64,000 nt of DNA from Rugalucina vietnamica (GCA_964017185.1 OZ024869.1:62448931-62512930), one strand, 5' to 3'. Counted from the stretch's first letter, positions 12,147 through 24,474 are shown. Notes: generated by a model from the letters alone, not told the origin. A program made the numbers and translations.

Positions 12147-12239
12147 TGGAGAATCTTCCAAACACCAACACAATTGTTAAAGAAAGCAAGAGATCCAGAA
12201 TGCATCTACACCAAAGCCTATGTCTTACTATGCAAACAA

Positions 12240-12345
12240 TCCAATGCTTTAGTTCATTATGGCTCCAGCTGCAACATTTTATGTCATCGATCTCGCAAAC
12301 ACCAAGACTGGTTTGACACTAACGATGAATAAATTAGGAGACGAC
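12240..12345 (+). pseudogene. Degraded LINE fragment (endonuclease-RT linker type)
   Basis: One frame reads KHQDWFDTNDE followed by a stop and then IRRRLEGLQHAQC. This resembles the segment between endonuclease and reverse transcriptase in jockey/CR1-like LINEs of invertebrates, where 'DWFDEND.EI..LL..K' is common. Only this short patch is recognisable; the frame is broken by stops and no RT motif was found nearby. Confidence 0.35.
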
Positions 12346-12708
12346 TTGAGGGATTGCAACATGCACAATGCACACCAGGCTGATACAAGCCCAAGAAAAC
12401 AGCTTATTTAAATATTTGTAACACTAGGACATGGAACTCATGAGTGATAGACTACGAGAAAGAAAGCAGAATCTTTACACAGATAAAAAGGACTTGGAGA
12501 AATTCTATGAGAGACTGGTCATGGCCGACCATATATCTGAATCTCTGAATCTGCCAAGTATTCCAAACACCTCCTAAACAGAGTATTACATGGAGCTCCC
12601 ATCATTGAAGTTATCTTTTTGAGAGAAGAGAAGCCAGTGCTTGCCTTATTAATGCTGAGCGCCAAGCAAGGTAGCCACTGGTACCATTTTTAACGTCTTT
12701 GGTATGAC

Positions 12709-12778
12709 GCGGCCCGGATTAGAACCCGCGCCTCCCGCTTCCGAAGCGAACGCTCTAACCATTACGCTATCGGGACCG
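12709..12778 (-). mobile_element. tRNA-like sequence (SINE head or tRNA pseudogene)
   Basis: Minus strand: GGTCCCGATAGCGTAATGG (A box TAGCGTAATGG), an anticodon-arm-like TTCGC-TTCGGAA-GCGGG and a B box GGTTCTAATCC in correct order. The loop would give anticodon CGG (Pro), but the T-stem has mismatches and the acceptor stem pairs poorly. A working tRNA is therefore unlikely. No clear tail or target duplication was seen. Confidence 0.55.
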
Positions 12779-12837
12779 GCTATATTGCCCAAAAATTCTT
12801 CAAGCAATGACACTGCTTAGTGCAGATGCAATAAGAA

Positions 12838-13300
12838 TTAAAGCCGAAATCCTTTAAGAGCAGTGAACATATGAATAAGAAAGGGGTGGGTCATACCGCG
12901 GTTTCGCGTACTCAAGCCTAATCAGTGACCCTTTAGGATTGGCAACCTATAACCAATCAGAATTACTATAAATTTGCAACTTTGAAGGGGGTAGTCAATA
13001 CAAAGACTAGAAAAATGTAAATGGGGCCAATTATATTAAACGTTGGTTAGAAAATGAATCTAACCCGATAATAAATTTTCGACTTCTCAGAAAATCTTCG
13101 CTGATATCTCAAAGACCAAAATAATATGCACTATGGATGAAAGAACTCTTCTTACAGATAAATGTTCTAAGAATGTTGATGAAACACGACAATAATGTGC
13201 TCATCAGTGATTATGCTGTCAAAAATAAAACTGAGATACTTTAAGAGCAGTGAACATATTAATGGGAATGAGGGTGGGCCATACCGCGGTTTCAGGTACA
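12838..13300 (+). repeat. Two diverged copies of an ~75 bp segment
   Basis: The segment containing 'ctttaagagcagtgaacata' and 'cataccgcggtttc' occurs at 12850-12908 and again at 13228-13292, same strand, 378 bp apart. Confidence 0.7.
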
Positions 13301-15870
13301 AGGACAGTGGTCAGTATTCTTCTAGACGAATTTTCAATCGTCATGGAAACAAGACTGTCTGCTGATGTCTATAAGGTTGGAGGGCTCACCGTCGTTGCAG
13401 TTTTTACTTTATTTTAATTATTCCTACAGAATCTAAATAAATGTGCCGAAAAAGAAGCACAGGGGTCATTCTCTTAAAAGACGTAAGTAAAATGCCTGCT
13501 TGTACATCTTGATCATGCTTAACTCGTGCCAGTCAGTGTAGATTCAAAACGACAGAGAAACTTCATAGCGGCAAACAAACTTCGGGAGAAATGTCAAGAA
13601 CAAAACTGAAGCTTTTGAAATACAACATTTGTACTTCATGAAAGCTTTCGGCACAGTAAGTTTTGATGGCATCCGGAAATATCATTACTCGCTTTTGTTA
13701 TAACAACGGATGTTGCAATTTCATGATGGCAGCCAAACTGGCAGAGCACTATGAACAAATGGGGCCAATTTGTGATGTGGTATCGGCGTGGTGTTATCGG
13801 CATGATGTTTTGCTATGCTCACAGATACTTTTCATGACCCCGGTATTGTATTTGTCTATACAGTACCGCCTTGATGACCAATTGTGCAACCTAAAATGTA
13901 TGCAAGGCAAAATATAAGTGCAGAAGGATGTGCTTCTCTGTTCAGATAACAAGTAAAAGTGCCAGCACAGATGTAAAAATGCAAGGGCATACGCATCGAG
14001 TTTCGAAATCATGCCTGACAATCACAATCAGCACAGAAAAGGCAGGTGTATGGATTCGAGCGCATTTGAGGAAGAATCTGTTGAAATATATGGATTGAAC
14101 ACGAGTGACCCAATAGCTCTGTGACGAGAGTAAACGCTAGGTAAGGGCCTTGGTCTGATCACGCGTTTACTTCCATTGTGTCAAACATCATTTTAATTTT
14201 CCCAGGTTTTCGATTACATCTGTGTGTCTGAAAACAATTGTGGCCATGAAGCACCAACTTAAACATTATGCACATCATGCACGTTGATTCCAGTTTCGCA
14301 GTTGATATATATGCTTGTCGCGAGGAAGCAGATCTTTTCCGAGTCTAATCTCAGTACTCTGCGACGGTCGGTTATTATCGTCATGAAAGCATTTAGTGAG
14401 AATCCTGGAGATAGGATTTGTGGCGTGATTAAGTCATTTACGGCATCCCGTGTGCATATTGTCAAAATATGTCCACCTTCATTAAACAAAACAGCCAATT
14501 AGTTAATTTAAACATTTCCTGCCCTGTAATATGATAACGTAATTTGTTTTAGTGAGGCATACTAATATAGAGCTAGTGCACGATGTCAGTTGTTTTCATA
14601 TTTTTCATTTGTTTTGTTTTTAACGTTTGTGGTGTGGGTGGGGGGCATGTACAGCAATGTTTATACTATGTACACGAAGTGCCATCAGTAAAATATTAAA
14701 ATGAAATCCTGTACGAACAATGAAAACATTGAAAAGAATGTGGATTCCCCGACAACATCTGCCTCGATACTCTTCGACTTTCACCATGTCAGGTATGCAC
14801 TAAATGTAATTTTTGTGCACATAATGTTACATACGGGAGACCAGTGCTTATATATATGGGATGATAGGTTAAGGAGATATTGGAAGATTCAACAACAATG
14901 GTATCCTGCCTCTTAAGAATTCAACCACCAAATCCTGCTATGGATCGCATAGCTATGTTCTCGTGTATGATAAAAAGGAAGACTACAAGAGCTAAGAGCT
15001 AAGAACACAAGAGGACGATAGAATGAACGTGCGATTTACGTAAGTCAAGAAAATAACTTTGGTGAAGTTATTTAATGCATGAACCCTATGCGACAGTGAT
15101 ATTCAATCTTAATCAAAAGTATATTGCAACATAAATAAGCCAGAAAGTGGATAAAATAAAACTACAGGTGAAATAAATGACAGCATATTGAGTGAAAATG
15201 TTTCCCGTCGGGAATTTTATGTGGCGCTACAATAATTACTGCGGGAAGAAATTATCGAGACGAATCGTAACAAAAGACAACAATGTGGAAATGCGAGGCC
15301 AATACCCACACTGATTACCCAGACGCTGTAATGGACACGCCTTCCTCTATGGCTGATGCCACAGTGATATGTAATATGAAAATGATGCAGTTGCATGCTG
15401 CAAAGTAAATATTTTGTACATTTTGTTACAAATGTGCAAAAGTGAATATTTTATAGTTGGTCTATAAGTAAACAGCGAAGGCCATGGTGGGACATAAAGC
15501 TATGTTCGACACAGTGAACGAGAACAAGACTCCTTGAGACGGTGGACATTTTTCTCCATTGACTAGAGCTACTGCTCTTGGAACAACCTAGAAAGGATAA
15601 ATACCTGGAGAAATATTTATACGAGTACGAATATGTAGAGACATTTTTGGATACTGTTGTAACGGCAAATTTTTTCCGAACGAGGGTTTCGCGTTTATTA
15701 AATAAAAACGATAATCTCGCTGGGTATTTAAGGACAACTTTCTTTTCATTGCGACAGTACGCGTAGGCGCGTCGCGTGCGTAAAGATAATAAAAAAGAAC
15801 TGGATCGTGAAATTACCTTACAAAGGACAAATTTTACGCTATACACAGAAACAATTATCAGTGTAAGTAA
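13301..15870. other. Unassigned DNA
   Basis: Contains the second copy of the 12087 repeat (14860-14919) and several frames of 60-130 codons on both strands, none with a recognisable domain or good splice borders. The overlapping frames at 15451-15846 (minus) and 15578-15766 (plus) are in A/T-rich sequence and are not supported as genes. Confidence 0.4.
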
Positions 15871-16091
15871 TTAACCCATATTTGGCGAATGGATTTTCCC
15901 ATCATTATCATTAGGGTGAGTCCACTTTCATTTTAGGGGCGTCAGGAACAATTTTTCAATTTTATTCAATTTTTCGACGAAATTTCTCTAAGCAAACAGA
16001 ATAGCCCCAGATGTGTTCTGTGGTGTCACATCTGGGGCTATACTGTTTGCGTATGTCCCACAAAAAGGGACACCAGACTTAAATGAGTTAA
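15871..16091 (+). mobile_element. TTAA-flanked hairpin MITE, copy 1 (most diverged)
   Basis: Bounded by TTAA at 15871-15874 and 16088-16091, with similar ends (TTAACCCAT; reverse complement of the other end TTAACTCAT). TTAA target sites and CCC-type ends fit piggyBac-like MITEs, an inference. The centre is a hairpin: GCAAACAGAATAGCCCCAGA (from 15992) pairs with its complement ending at 16050. No coding capacity. Confidence 0.7.
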
Positions 16092-16379
16092 ACGCAGTAT
16101 AAACATAAACTTAAATGTTATTCTAAAGAGAATCTTTGAACAAGTAAGTAACACTTAAACGCGTATTGTGCATACCTGACACCTAGTATCTGTGAAATGA
16201 CTAAATGTGTTAAAGATCCAAGAAATTAAAACATGTTAAACATAACATGTAAAACATGTTTTCGACGATGCAGTGGTGTATGATATTCGCGTTGCATCAC
16301 GCGACAATGAGATATAGGAAAACAGAAAGCTGCAAGAAAATGTTTTAACAGTAATAACTCCTGCCATTTTGTACAGTCA

Positions 16380-16640
16380 AGAGTCAATAGTACTCCCACC
16401 ACGTCTGAAAGTCCATAGAAAAAAATCATGACTCACTTTTTTAACATACTTTCTTTTGCTTTTGGTATCATTTAAAAGGGAAATAAATAAAGAAAAAAAA
16501 ACAACTGCAAGGAATTAAGGTATTTTTCGTTTAATTGTAATACTGCGTTTTCAAGCTGAAAATGTTAAGCTTCTTGCTTTTTTTGGGGCAACGTCACCAA
16601 TGATGTCAATGAAAAGGTGGCTTTTCTTTTCAAATTCCAC
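16380..16640 (+). mobile_element. Degraded relative of the MITE at 53658-54146
   Basis: Shares in the same order 'aaataaataaag', a T-rich middle and 'gggcaacgtcacca(a/t)tga(t/c)gtcaatg' with the intact MITE at 53658-54146, but with many changes and no recognisable ends. A 17-base C run at 16640-16656 follows directly. Confidence 0.5.
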
Positions 16641-16719
16641 CCCCCCCCCCCCCCCAATTTATTAATATATCTATGATATATGTTTGTTTCAGGTGTGGCA
16701 ATGTATAAGAACGGCTAAC

Positions 16720-16856
16720 CTGTGATGGGTATTGATGGACAACGCGACACGGACTACAGAATTTCCTGGTGCATCTGGGCTTTACTGTTCGATCTACTTC
16801 ATAAAGGTAGGGATCAACTGTTGTATCATTTGGGCAAAGGTTATTTACCAATACAC
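16720..16856 (-). CDS. Candidate Cys-rich exon, unrecognised gene
   Basis: Minus strand, acceptor …gctaaatgtag, then 137 nt open (one split codon plus 45 codons) to CAG|GTTAGC. The peptide includes NNLCPNDTTVDPYLYEV and then PRCTRKFCSPCRVVHQ, a C-x4-C-x2-C cluster typical of secreted disulfide-rich domains. It ends in phase 0, compatible with the phase-0 start of 11002-11172 further downstream on this strand. No family is assigned; a resemblance to the IL-17 cysteine region was considered and is weak. Confidence 0.35.
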
Positions 16857-17058
16857 CTACATTTAGCTTAATTTCAGGGACGCGGATGGCAAAATTTCTC
16901 ATGAATCGTCGTCACATCTTCCGCATATTGATGCTGAAGTTGCAACAATGGCTTAAAGCAAAACAGGCAAACTGAACCCAATGCTATAATTTGGAGAAAA
17001 TGTTAAGAGCTAATTGGGTCATATGAACTTCATATTTATAAATGCAATTCCTTGCACA

Positions 17059-17293
17059 TTAACCCATATATAACGAATGGATTTGCCCATCGTTATCATT
17101 TGGGTGAGTCCACTTAAAGATTTAGGGGCATCAGGAGTGTTTTTAAAATTTTATTCAATTTTTCGATGAAAATCCTCTACTCGTAAGCAAACAGAATAGC
17201 CCCAGATGGGACGCCGCGTTCTGTGGCGTCACATCTGGGGCTATTCTGTTTGCCTATGTCCCATAAAAGGGACGTCAGGCTTAAATGATTTAA
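17059..17293 (+). mobile_element. TTAA-flanked hairpin MITE, copy 2
   Basis: Same element as 15871-16091, with TTAA at 17059-17062 and 17290-17293. The hairpin at 17187-17253 has an extended inner stem (GACGCCGC opposite G(T/C)GGCGTC). Confidence 0.75.
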
Positions 17294-17633
17294 AACTGCA
17301 ACACAAAATTTGATCAGAATCTCGTCCGTCATTATTTTATAATAATGTCCACCAGTCCATCAAATGCTGTATTTGAGAATTCGCTATGTATTTTGAATAC
17401 ATTTCATTTTATTCCTCTGCTATTATAATAAACATGCAGTTTGGCATTTGAAATTGGATATTTGTATTATTATACAGACGTTCAATTATCTGTCATTCCT
17501 CTAAAAGTAGGTATCTGATTTATAGTATAATTGCGCAATTTGCTCAAATTAAGTTCATCTTGACTTAAGTGCTTTTGAATTGAACACTTCAAATAGTACT
17601 TCAACTTGACAGCTTACTGTGAAGAATTAAACG

Positions 17634-17634
<1 letters not shown>

Positions 17635-17701
<67 letters not shown>
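17635..17701 (+). repeat. (CA)n(GA)n compound microsatellite, copy 1
   Basis: An uninterrupted CA run passes directly into a GA run. The paired copy in the duplicated segment is at 18595-18664, slightly different in length. Confidence 0.95.
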
Positions 17702-17706
<5 letters not shown>

Positions 17707-18020
17707 CAGTCGAAAACTGGCATAAAGTGGAAGCATGACAATGACAATACCTCCTTCTTTATCAAATTTGTAAGCGGCAGATGGAAACATCGTATTTAAT
17801 AACTTACACCTACATTAAGATATTTAGCTTCATTTCACGGACGCGGATGGCAAAATTTCTCATGAATCGATCGTCATATCTTCCGCATATTGATGCTGAA
17901 GTTGCAACAATGGCTTAAAACAAAACAGGCAAACTGAACCCAATGCTATAATTTGGAGAAAATGTTAAGAGCTAATTTGGTCATATGAACTTCATATTTA
18001 TAAATGCAATTCCTTGCACA

Positions 18021-18255
18021 TTAACCCATATATAACGAATGGATTTGCCCATCGTTATCATTTGGGTGAGTCCACTTACATTTTTAGAGGCATCAGGAGT
18101 GTTTTTAAAATTTTATTCAATTTTTCGATGAAAATCCTCTACTTGTAAGCAAACAGAATAGCCCCAGATGGGACGCCGCGTTCTGCGGCGTCACATCTGG
18201 GGCTATTCTGTTTGCCTATGTCCCATAAAAGGGACGTCATGCTTAAATGAGTTAA
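18021..18255 (+). mobile_element. TTAA-flanked hairpin MITE, copy 3
   Basis: Carried along by the 960 bp duplication. TTAA at 18021-18024 and 18252-18255. The hairpin at 18149-18215 is the most perfect: about 30 paired bases with a five-base loop (gttct) and one bulge. Confidence 0.75.
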
Positions 18256-18594
18256 AACTGAAACACAAAATTTGATCAGAATCTCGTCCGTCATTATTTT
18301 ATAATAATGCCCACCAGTCCATCAAATGCTGTATTTGAGAATTCGCTATGTATTTTGAATACATTTCATTTTATTCCTCTGCTATTATAATAAACATGCA
18401 GTTTGGCATTTGAAATTGGATAATTGTATTATTATACAGACGTTTAATTATCTGTCATTCCTCTAAAAGTAGGTAGCTGATTTATAGTATGATTGCGCAA
18501 TTTGCTCAAATGAAGTTCATCTTGAGTTAAGTGCTTTTGAATTGAACACTTCAAATAGTACTTCAACTTGACAGCTTACTGTGAAGAATTAAAC

Positions 18595-18595
18595 G

Positions 18596-18664
<69 letters not shown>
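18595..18664 (+). repeat. (CA)n(GA)n compound microsatellite, copy 2
   Basis: Second copy of the compound microsatellite, at the same position within the duplicated unit. Confidence 0.95.
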
Positions 18665-18670
<6 letters not shown>

Positions 18671-19389
18671 CAGTCGAAAACTGGCACAAAGTGGAAGCAT
18701 GACAATGACAATACCTCCTTCTTTATCAAATTTGTAAGCGGCAGATGGAAACGTCGTATTTAATAACTTATGCCAAACGAAGCTATAGGTATAATACTTA
18801 TCTAGACGAAAACAGTAAGATACGTGATAAAATTCGTTCTTTAGATATAAATAGGAATCCACCGTGTTTTGTGTCAGAGGTCTTCAGAGTTGTCAGTCAG
18901 TGTAGAACATTAAACCGATAGTCAATCAACAGAAACGTAACGTTTGTGTGTCAGAGACAGCTCAAATTACTGTCTACTCTAAAGGACGAAACGACCCTGC
19001 TGTGACATATAACAAGTCATATGTATTATTCGGCAAATAAGTTACTGTATGGGCGGCACCTCATGAATACTTTATTAAACCTATACTACTTTTAATATAT
19101 GTAAAAGCTAAAGATATACAGTTAAAAGATTCAACTCACAGTTTTTCTGTTAGCAAATAAGAATGAATTAAGAATTTGCCTAATTCACTGGATTAAACAA
19201 CGTATATGTATCAGATTTCTAACCGAAAATATATGACAGCAGTCTACGCTGACTCTATACAGTCTCTCCCACTTGACGAGCACGCCCTGATATGAATATT
19301 AAAGTTGCCGCCTATACAGTAACCAAATAATAAGTATGATCGACAGATATGTTCCTAAGCCAGTCTAATAATCATGATCTGCATAGCAG

Positions 19390-20045
19390 TATTCATGACA
19401 AAGAAATATTCCCAACTAAAAAGGAGATGTGTGACCTAAATGGTTTAGGAAAAGAACCCTGCATAGCGCGAACAGTATTCACGATAAATAAACTTTACAA
19501 CTATACAGGAAATATGTGACCTACATTGCTTTAGGAACATACTCCTTCATACCATGAAAGAAAATCCGAAACTTTCCAACTACAAAGATGTGTGACCTAC
19601 ATTGCTTTAGGAACAAATTCGTGACCTGCGTTGCTCTGGGAACAAAACGCTTCATACCTCAAACAGTATTCACGATAAATGATATGAACAGCGTAATGAG
19701 AAAACCGGATTTTAGCCTATGCGAAAACTAAGGCGCAGATCAGCTTCTCAGTAACTGCGAAATAACACTATGTCCGTTAGAGAGTAGAACAAATACTGAG
19801 AAATAACACTATGTCCGTCTAGAGAGTAGAACAAATACTGAAAAAGAACACAATGTCCGTCTAGAGAATAGAACAAATACTGAAAATAACACTATGTCAG
19901 TCTAGAGAGCAGGCCAATACTGAGAAATAACACTAAGTCCGTCTAGATATTAGTACAAATACTGAGAAATAACACTACATGTATGTCCGTCTAGAGAGCA
20001 GACCAAATACTGAGAAATAACACTAAGTCCGTCTAGAGAGCAGGC
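19390..20045 (+). repeat. Two adjacent degenerate minisatellites
   Basis: 19390-19690: ~70-110 bp units around 'gtgacctacattgctttagg' and 'cagtattcacgataaa'. 19740-20045: about seven ~43 bp units 'ctgagaaataacactatgtc' + 'cgtctagagagtagaacaaata'. Both are on the same strand and end in unique DNA. Confidence 0.8.
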
Positions 20046-20373
20046 CAAATACAACAAGAGATTAGATGTTTCAAATATAATGTAATATACATCTCTACTA
20101 AAAGACCTCTATACAAACCGGATATACTTTCAAGGATTGCCAAGACAACAGCCACTATTCTATTCTTTAACTTAAAATACTGGATTCTTGATGGCATAAC
20201 ATAGCCATGTGTAACCAGTAACATCGATGGCAGGCAGGTGAGATCGCATTTTGCGATGCACGTACTGACACCATTATATTCCAAAGAGTATATCATATAT
20301 TATATGCAATGTCATTTCAGTGAGCGATACAAGAAGTTAAGAACATAGAAGCCGCTAATGCAAAATAACACTT

Positions 20374-20543
20374 AACATGCCAACTAAATTTCCCCAAGAA
20401 TGCAGCCTATGTTTACTTCTAAGACATGAGACTTAGACATATGAAAATTTTATTTTAAGTCGGAGAGTATAACATTGTCTTATGTCTTAGGACTTAGAAA
20501 TAAACATAGATTGCATTCTAAGGGGAAATTTAGGTTATATGTT
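20374..20543 (+). mobile_element. Foldback MITE (~170 bp)
   Basis: The two halves are inverted copies: 'taaatttccccaagaatgca' on the left pairs with 'tgcattctaaggggaaattta' on the right, and the inner 'ctaagacatgagacttag' pairs with 'cttatgtcttag'. Arms are ~60 bp with several mismatches. No transposase and no certain target duplication. Confidence 0.65.
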
Positions 20544-22081
20544 CTTTGATTTGTGTGTGTGAATTGATGTTTTACATCCATGAATTGTGTTAAGTTGTAT
20601 CATGCAATACGTTGAGTGTACAAGCAAACTGAATAATATGAATCAGAGATACTATCTGTCTTTACATCAGTGTGCACTACTGAAAGAACAAATGTTGAAA
20701 CAATGAATTCATCGGGCTTCTTGATGACAAATGAAATTAAAACCCATGACCTATGATTTGTATACCTACTCAATTCTATAAGATTTATTGTAATAATGAT
20801 TACCAGGTAAACTTACCCAGTTTTGCCCCTTTGAAGTGTCGTCGACAGATGCGAGTTGAAAACAATAACTTAAGTGTTTAGGGATGAATCGAAATACGAA
20901 GGATTGATCAATGGGTAAAGCAGGGTGAATGCGACTCCATTGTTATATGTGTAGCATAAAGACGACAGAAATAAGTTTTATGTCGTCGATAAATTACAAA
21001 CAATTTCTGAAATTAATCTTTTTGACAAAATTAATTTGTATTTTGTCCATGTTTTCATCAGATATTATTTAAAAGTCATTGATATCAAAGCTGGTTATTT
21101 AAAATGAATACACGGTGGTCTAAGTAAAACGTACATGTAGGCAGTCATTTATTCTGCTGGCAGAGGATGAAAAGACCTTCTCACATATCAGTTTCAAATG
21201 GCAACAGTTACAAATTTCTCTGTTCATGTGAAAATACAATCACTTACTCGAATATCGCTCAAAATCTTTGACTTGTTATTATGACTTTTTATTATGGATC
21301 TTGAATAACTTAATAAATTGACCTAACTGAAATCGAGATCGACAGAACAGCAATTAAAATTGATCAAGGTAGGCCTTGAGGGTTAAGGTGATATGTTTGA
21401 AGTGACATTTGGCAATGCGACTTTTACCTTCATGCTTTTCATATTTTGACTAGTGATCTTATGAGATAAACATTCTTTACAGCAATACCGTAACACTTTG
21501 TGCAATATTTCTTTTAGATACGAAATTGAGCCGCCTGGACAGATCCTCTGGTGTAATGTCCGGTCCTTATAATTTCGATGAGTCAACTATCAATAAAATA
21601 TGGAATCGACTCGTACAGCTGTTTACGGTATATTATATGCAAACATCAACAATTTAAATATTATTGATTTTCCCATAAGAAAATCGCATAGGGACTTTCA
21701 AAGTTTCCCATGAGGATTTTGACACTTTATGTAAATAGAAGAGTGGCAAAAACTGCATAAGATGTACTAAAGAGACGTTATATTTTATAAACCAAATTAT
21801 TTGAAGCCTGTGAGTCTTACAGAATTACAAGATGATTTTGCCGAAAACCGGTTTAGTAGATATTTCTATTGGCTGTTTGAGTCTGATTTTAAGAACTTGA
21901 GAAGCTATAGCGACTTTACCTACTTGCCTTAGCTCTACTTGTACATTTTTACCAATATGTAGATGACAAATTCTGCAAATATCATTGCGTAGTATTCGAG
22001 AGTGGGATTTTAGTCTCGCGATTTCATTGTTGTGATAGAATTAAGAATATTTACGTTTTCATAATCCATGTTCAATATAGG
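20544..22081. other. Unassigned DNA
   Basis: No repeat or domain recognised. A plus-strand stretch after an acceptor-like …atttcttttag (near 21520) is open for ~45 codons (TKLSRLDRSSGVMSGPYNF...) but has no donor or family support. Confidence 0.35.
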
Positions 22082-22219
22082 GATCAAATATGATTTTCCA
22101 TTCATTAACATTCGCTAGGTCCCGAGGGGACTTTTGAAAACCGAGGGCGTAGCCCGAGGTTTTCAACACTCCCCGAGGGACCTAGCGAATGTTACTGAAT
22201 GACAAAATCATTTTTGATC
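22082..22219. repeat. 138 bp near-perfect palindrome
   Basis: It starts GATCAAATATGATTTT and ends AAAATCATTTTTGATC. The middle is 'cattcgctaggtcccgaggg' opposite 'ccgagggacctagcgaatg', around a small centre 'gagggcgtagcccgag'. Arms are ~60 bp. It can form one long hairpin or cruciform and is probably a MITE or MITE end. Confidence 0.75.
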
Positions 22220-22221
22220 GC

Positions 22222-22528
22222 TATTATTGCATAAATTCTGCAGAAACGAAAGAAATAAGGTGCAGAAACGAAAGAAATATGGTGCACTATATTTTACAGC
22301 CTCATCACATTTTCATACGCGTAAAAGCTTTCGTTTTTATGCTCGTTCCGGGCGGACTTCAGTTTCTCATTACAAGCACGTGCTTTGCGTGGCGCCCGGT
22401 AACGAGCATAAGTAAAAGCCAAGTATTAACAGCACGTGCGCGCGTGAATTACAATATTAATGCATGGCTTTCTCTTCATTAATAAATGGCTGTTAATATC
22501 GTGTGACACGGTTATTTATGCAATAATA
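22222..22528. mobile_element. Small TIR element
   Basis: TATTATTGCATAAAT at 22222-22236 is matched exactly in inverse at 22514-22528. It abuts the palindrome at 22082-22219 and may form one unit with it. The interior has overlapping frames without a known domain. Confidence 0.5.
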
Positions 22529-23121
22529 AGCAGTAACTTTGAGACAAGTATTTCATAATCAAGAAAGAATACTTTCACAAGTCAGGCGGGGTCGATATGA
22601 GTTAGCTGTGCTCTTCAATTTTGCTTAAACCATCTTAAAGATCAAATCTATTTCGTCAATATTAAACGACATAAATATTATATTACTCTTTGGTAAATAA
22701 TATACTGTATATAGATCATTATTTATATTAAATATTATAGCGTCATTAAGTGTTGATTACTCCTTAACTCTTCAAGATTGTCAAAGTGGTTCACTGGTAT
22801 TTCAATGACTAGTGACCAAATATTGATAGGCTAAAACATCCAAATAAATCCATACACCTGTTATGAAGAAATTTAACCTTAAAACTACATATAAATATTA
22901 TAACTGCGGTGTCTAGGCAGTGTTGGGTCAACCACGGTACTGGTACTCATACACCTTTATCGTGTGCAAGTATGCAAACAAGTAAATACGATTCAAAATA
23001 GCCAAGCAATTGCAAAAGCAGCAGAAAATTGAGTCCTATAACTCCGAATCGAAGGATACGCTCCATGCCAGCGTTAGGCTGTTATAATTGTAGTCAAGAC
23101 ACACTGGTAAAATTGTTTTAG

Positions 23122-23124
<3 letters not shown>

Positions 23125-23172
<48 letters not shown>
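23125..23172 (+). repeat. (CT)n(GT)n microsatellite
   Basis: About 20 CT units followed by a short GT run. Confidence 0.95.
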
Positions 23173-24474
23173 AGCAAGTTTACTCTTTGCATCCATCTCA
23201 TCCAGTTGTAAGTTTTTCCGTCTGGTCGCCCTACGGGACACAACCAGATAAAACCGAGCTGCCGTTTATGTAGGCGTCATACCTAGCCGATTTTAACATA
23301 CGATTGACACACGATTATGGAAATTTTCAAATTCGGCACGGATCATGAAGACATCGGGCCATTCGCGAGTGCATCTTTACCCATCGTGCCGTCGGGAGAG
23401 TTTTTAACCCTTCGACAGCACCATCACGAGCGACACCAAAATAAAATTGACCGCAGGACACACAAAGGTTTAATTTCGTGTTGAATTCGTGAGTACACCT
23501 CGACCTTCGCAAAGCCATCGTGAGGCCATCTTATCAAATCGGGACTACATCGTACTTCTGTCGTGTGATCATACACGAAGGCAATACGAATGAGACATGA
23601 TGTTGCCCGATTGTGTTACGAAGGCAACACGACATCGTATAGCCCTCGCAACGCCATCGCATAATCATTGTATCTGAAAAATTTAGAACACGATGGCATC
23701 TCGATGGGTACACGATATTAACCTAAACTGATCTTTGTGCGTTTCCAATATTTCCAACGGTAACGTGGACATACAAACACAGCATTTTTCTCAGAAAATC
23801 TTGACAAAATTCTGACAAAAACATGGCGTATTTCGGAGACAAGACAATCAGTAAGAAGACGACTGCAGCACTGCTTCTTTACACGCAACTGGACCATGAT
23901 AATAAACACATAATGTAGGAGCAACACCATATCTTACAGGAATTTGGTGTGTTTATTATTCTGTTGTCTTTCAAGCAGCACGTGGTTTTCTTTCTAGTAG
24001 AGTAGTTCCCATTGCAGTATTCGTCAAACGAGCGTTTTTTCTACTAACTCAAGAACAGTTTTGTGTCATTTTCATGCGAGATTCAAAATACAATCAAATT
24101 GTCACCAAGAAGGTTGAACAGTGATGTAAAGTAACTGGCATTACAGTCATGGTAGTAGTAATTATTTTTACCGTGTACGTCAACAACGAAATCGTACAGA
24201 TGAAAATGCTTTCTCAAAGAGACCATGTTTGCACGCAAAGAGGCTCGTTCAATCTCTAGCATACAGTATAGGCAACATGTATTTTATGGATTTGAGTTTT
24301 CGAGTGGAGTCCGGCATGGAGCAGATTCTTGGAGTGAAACCTTGGAGGGAAATTTTGGAGTGGAGCTGACTGGCACGCCCTCTTCCTGGTTGAGGTGGCA
24401 TTTCCAATTTTATTTATGAAAAAAGAATCTGACAAATTTGACGTGTCCTCAGTATCACTGTGTAGTCTCATGTA

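Larger units (their letters stand above)
16853..18775 (+). repeat. Tandem duplication, two ~960 bp copies
   Basis: Copy 1 spans about 16853-17806 and copy 2 about 17807-18775. They are nearly identical, from 'gacgcggatggcaaaatttc' through the hairpin MITE, a CA/GA microsatellite and 'ggactgcagtcgaaaactgg' to 'gtatttaataactta'. Differences are scattered substitutions and one ~8 bp indel near the start of copy 2. The copy 1 boundary coincides with the edge of the candidate exon at 16720-16856. Confidence 0.9.

Noticed and set aside
12709-12778. Functional tRNA gene
   Set aside because: A and B boxes are good, but T-stem and acceptor pairing fail; more likely a SINE head or pseudogene.
15451-15846. 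131-codon minus-strand frame
   Set aside because: Ser/Tyr/Lys-rich low-information sequence opposite an equally open plus-strand frame, with no recognisable domain.
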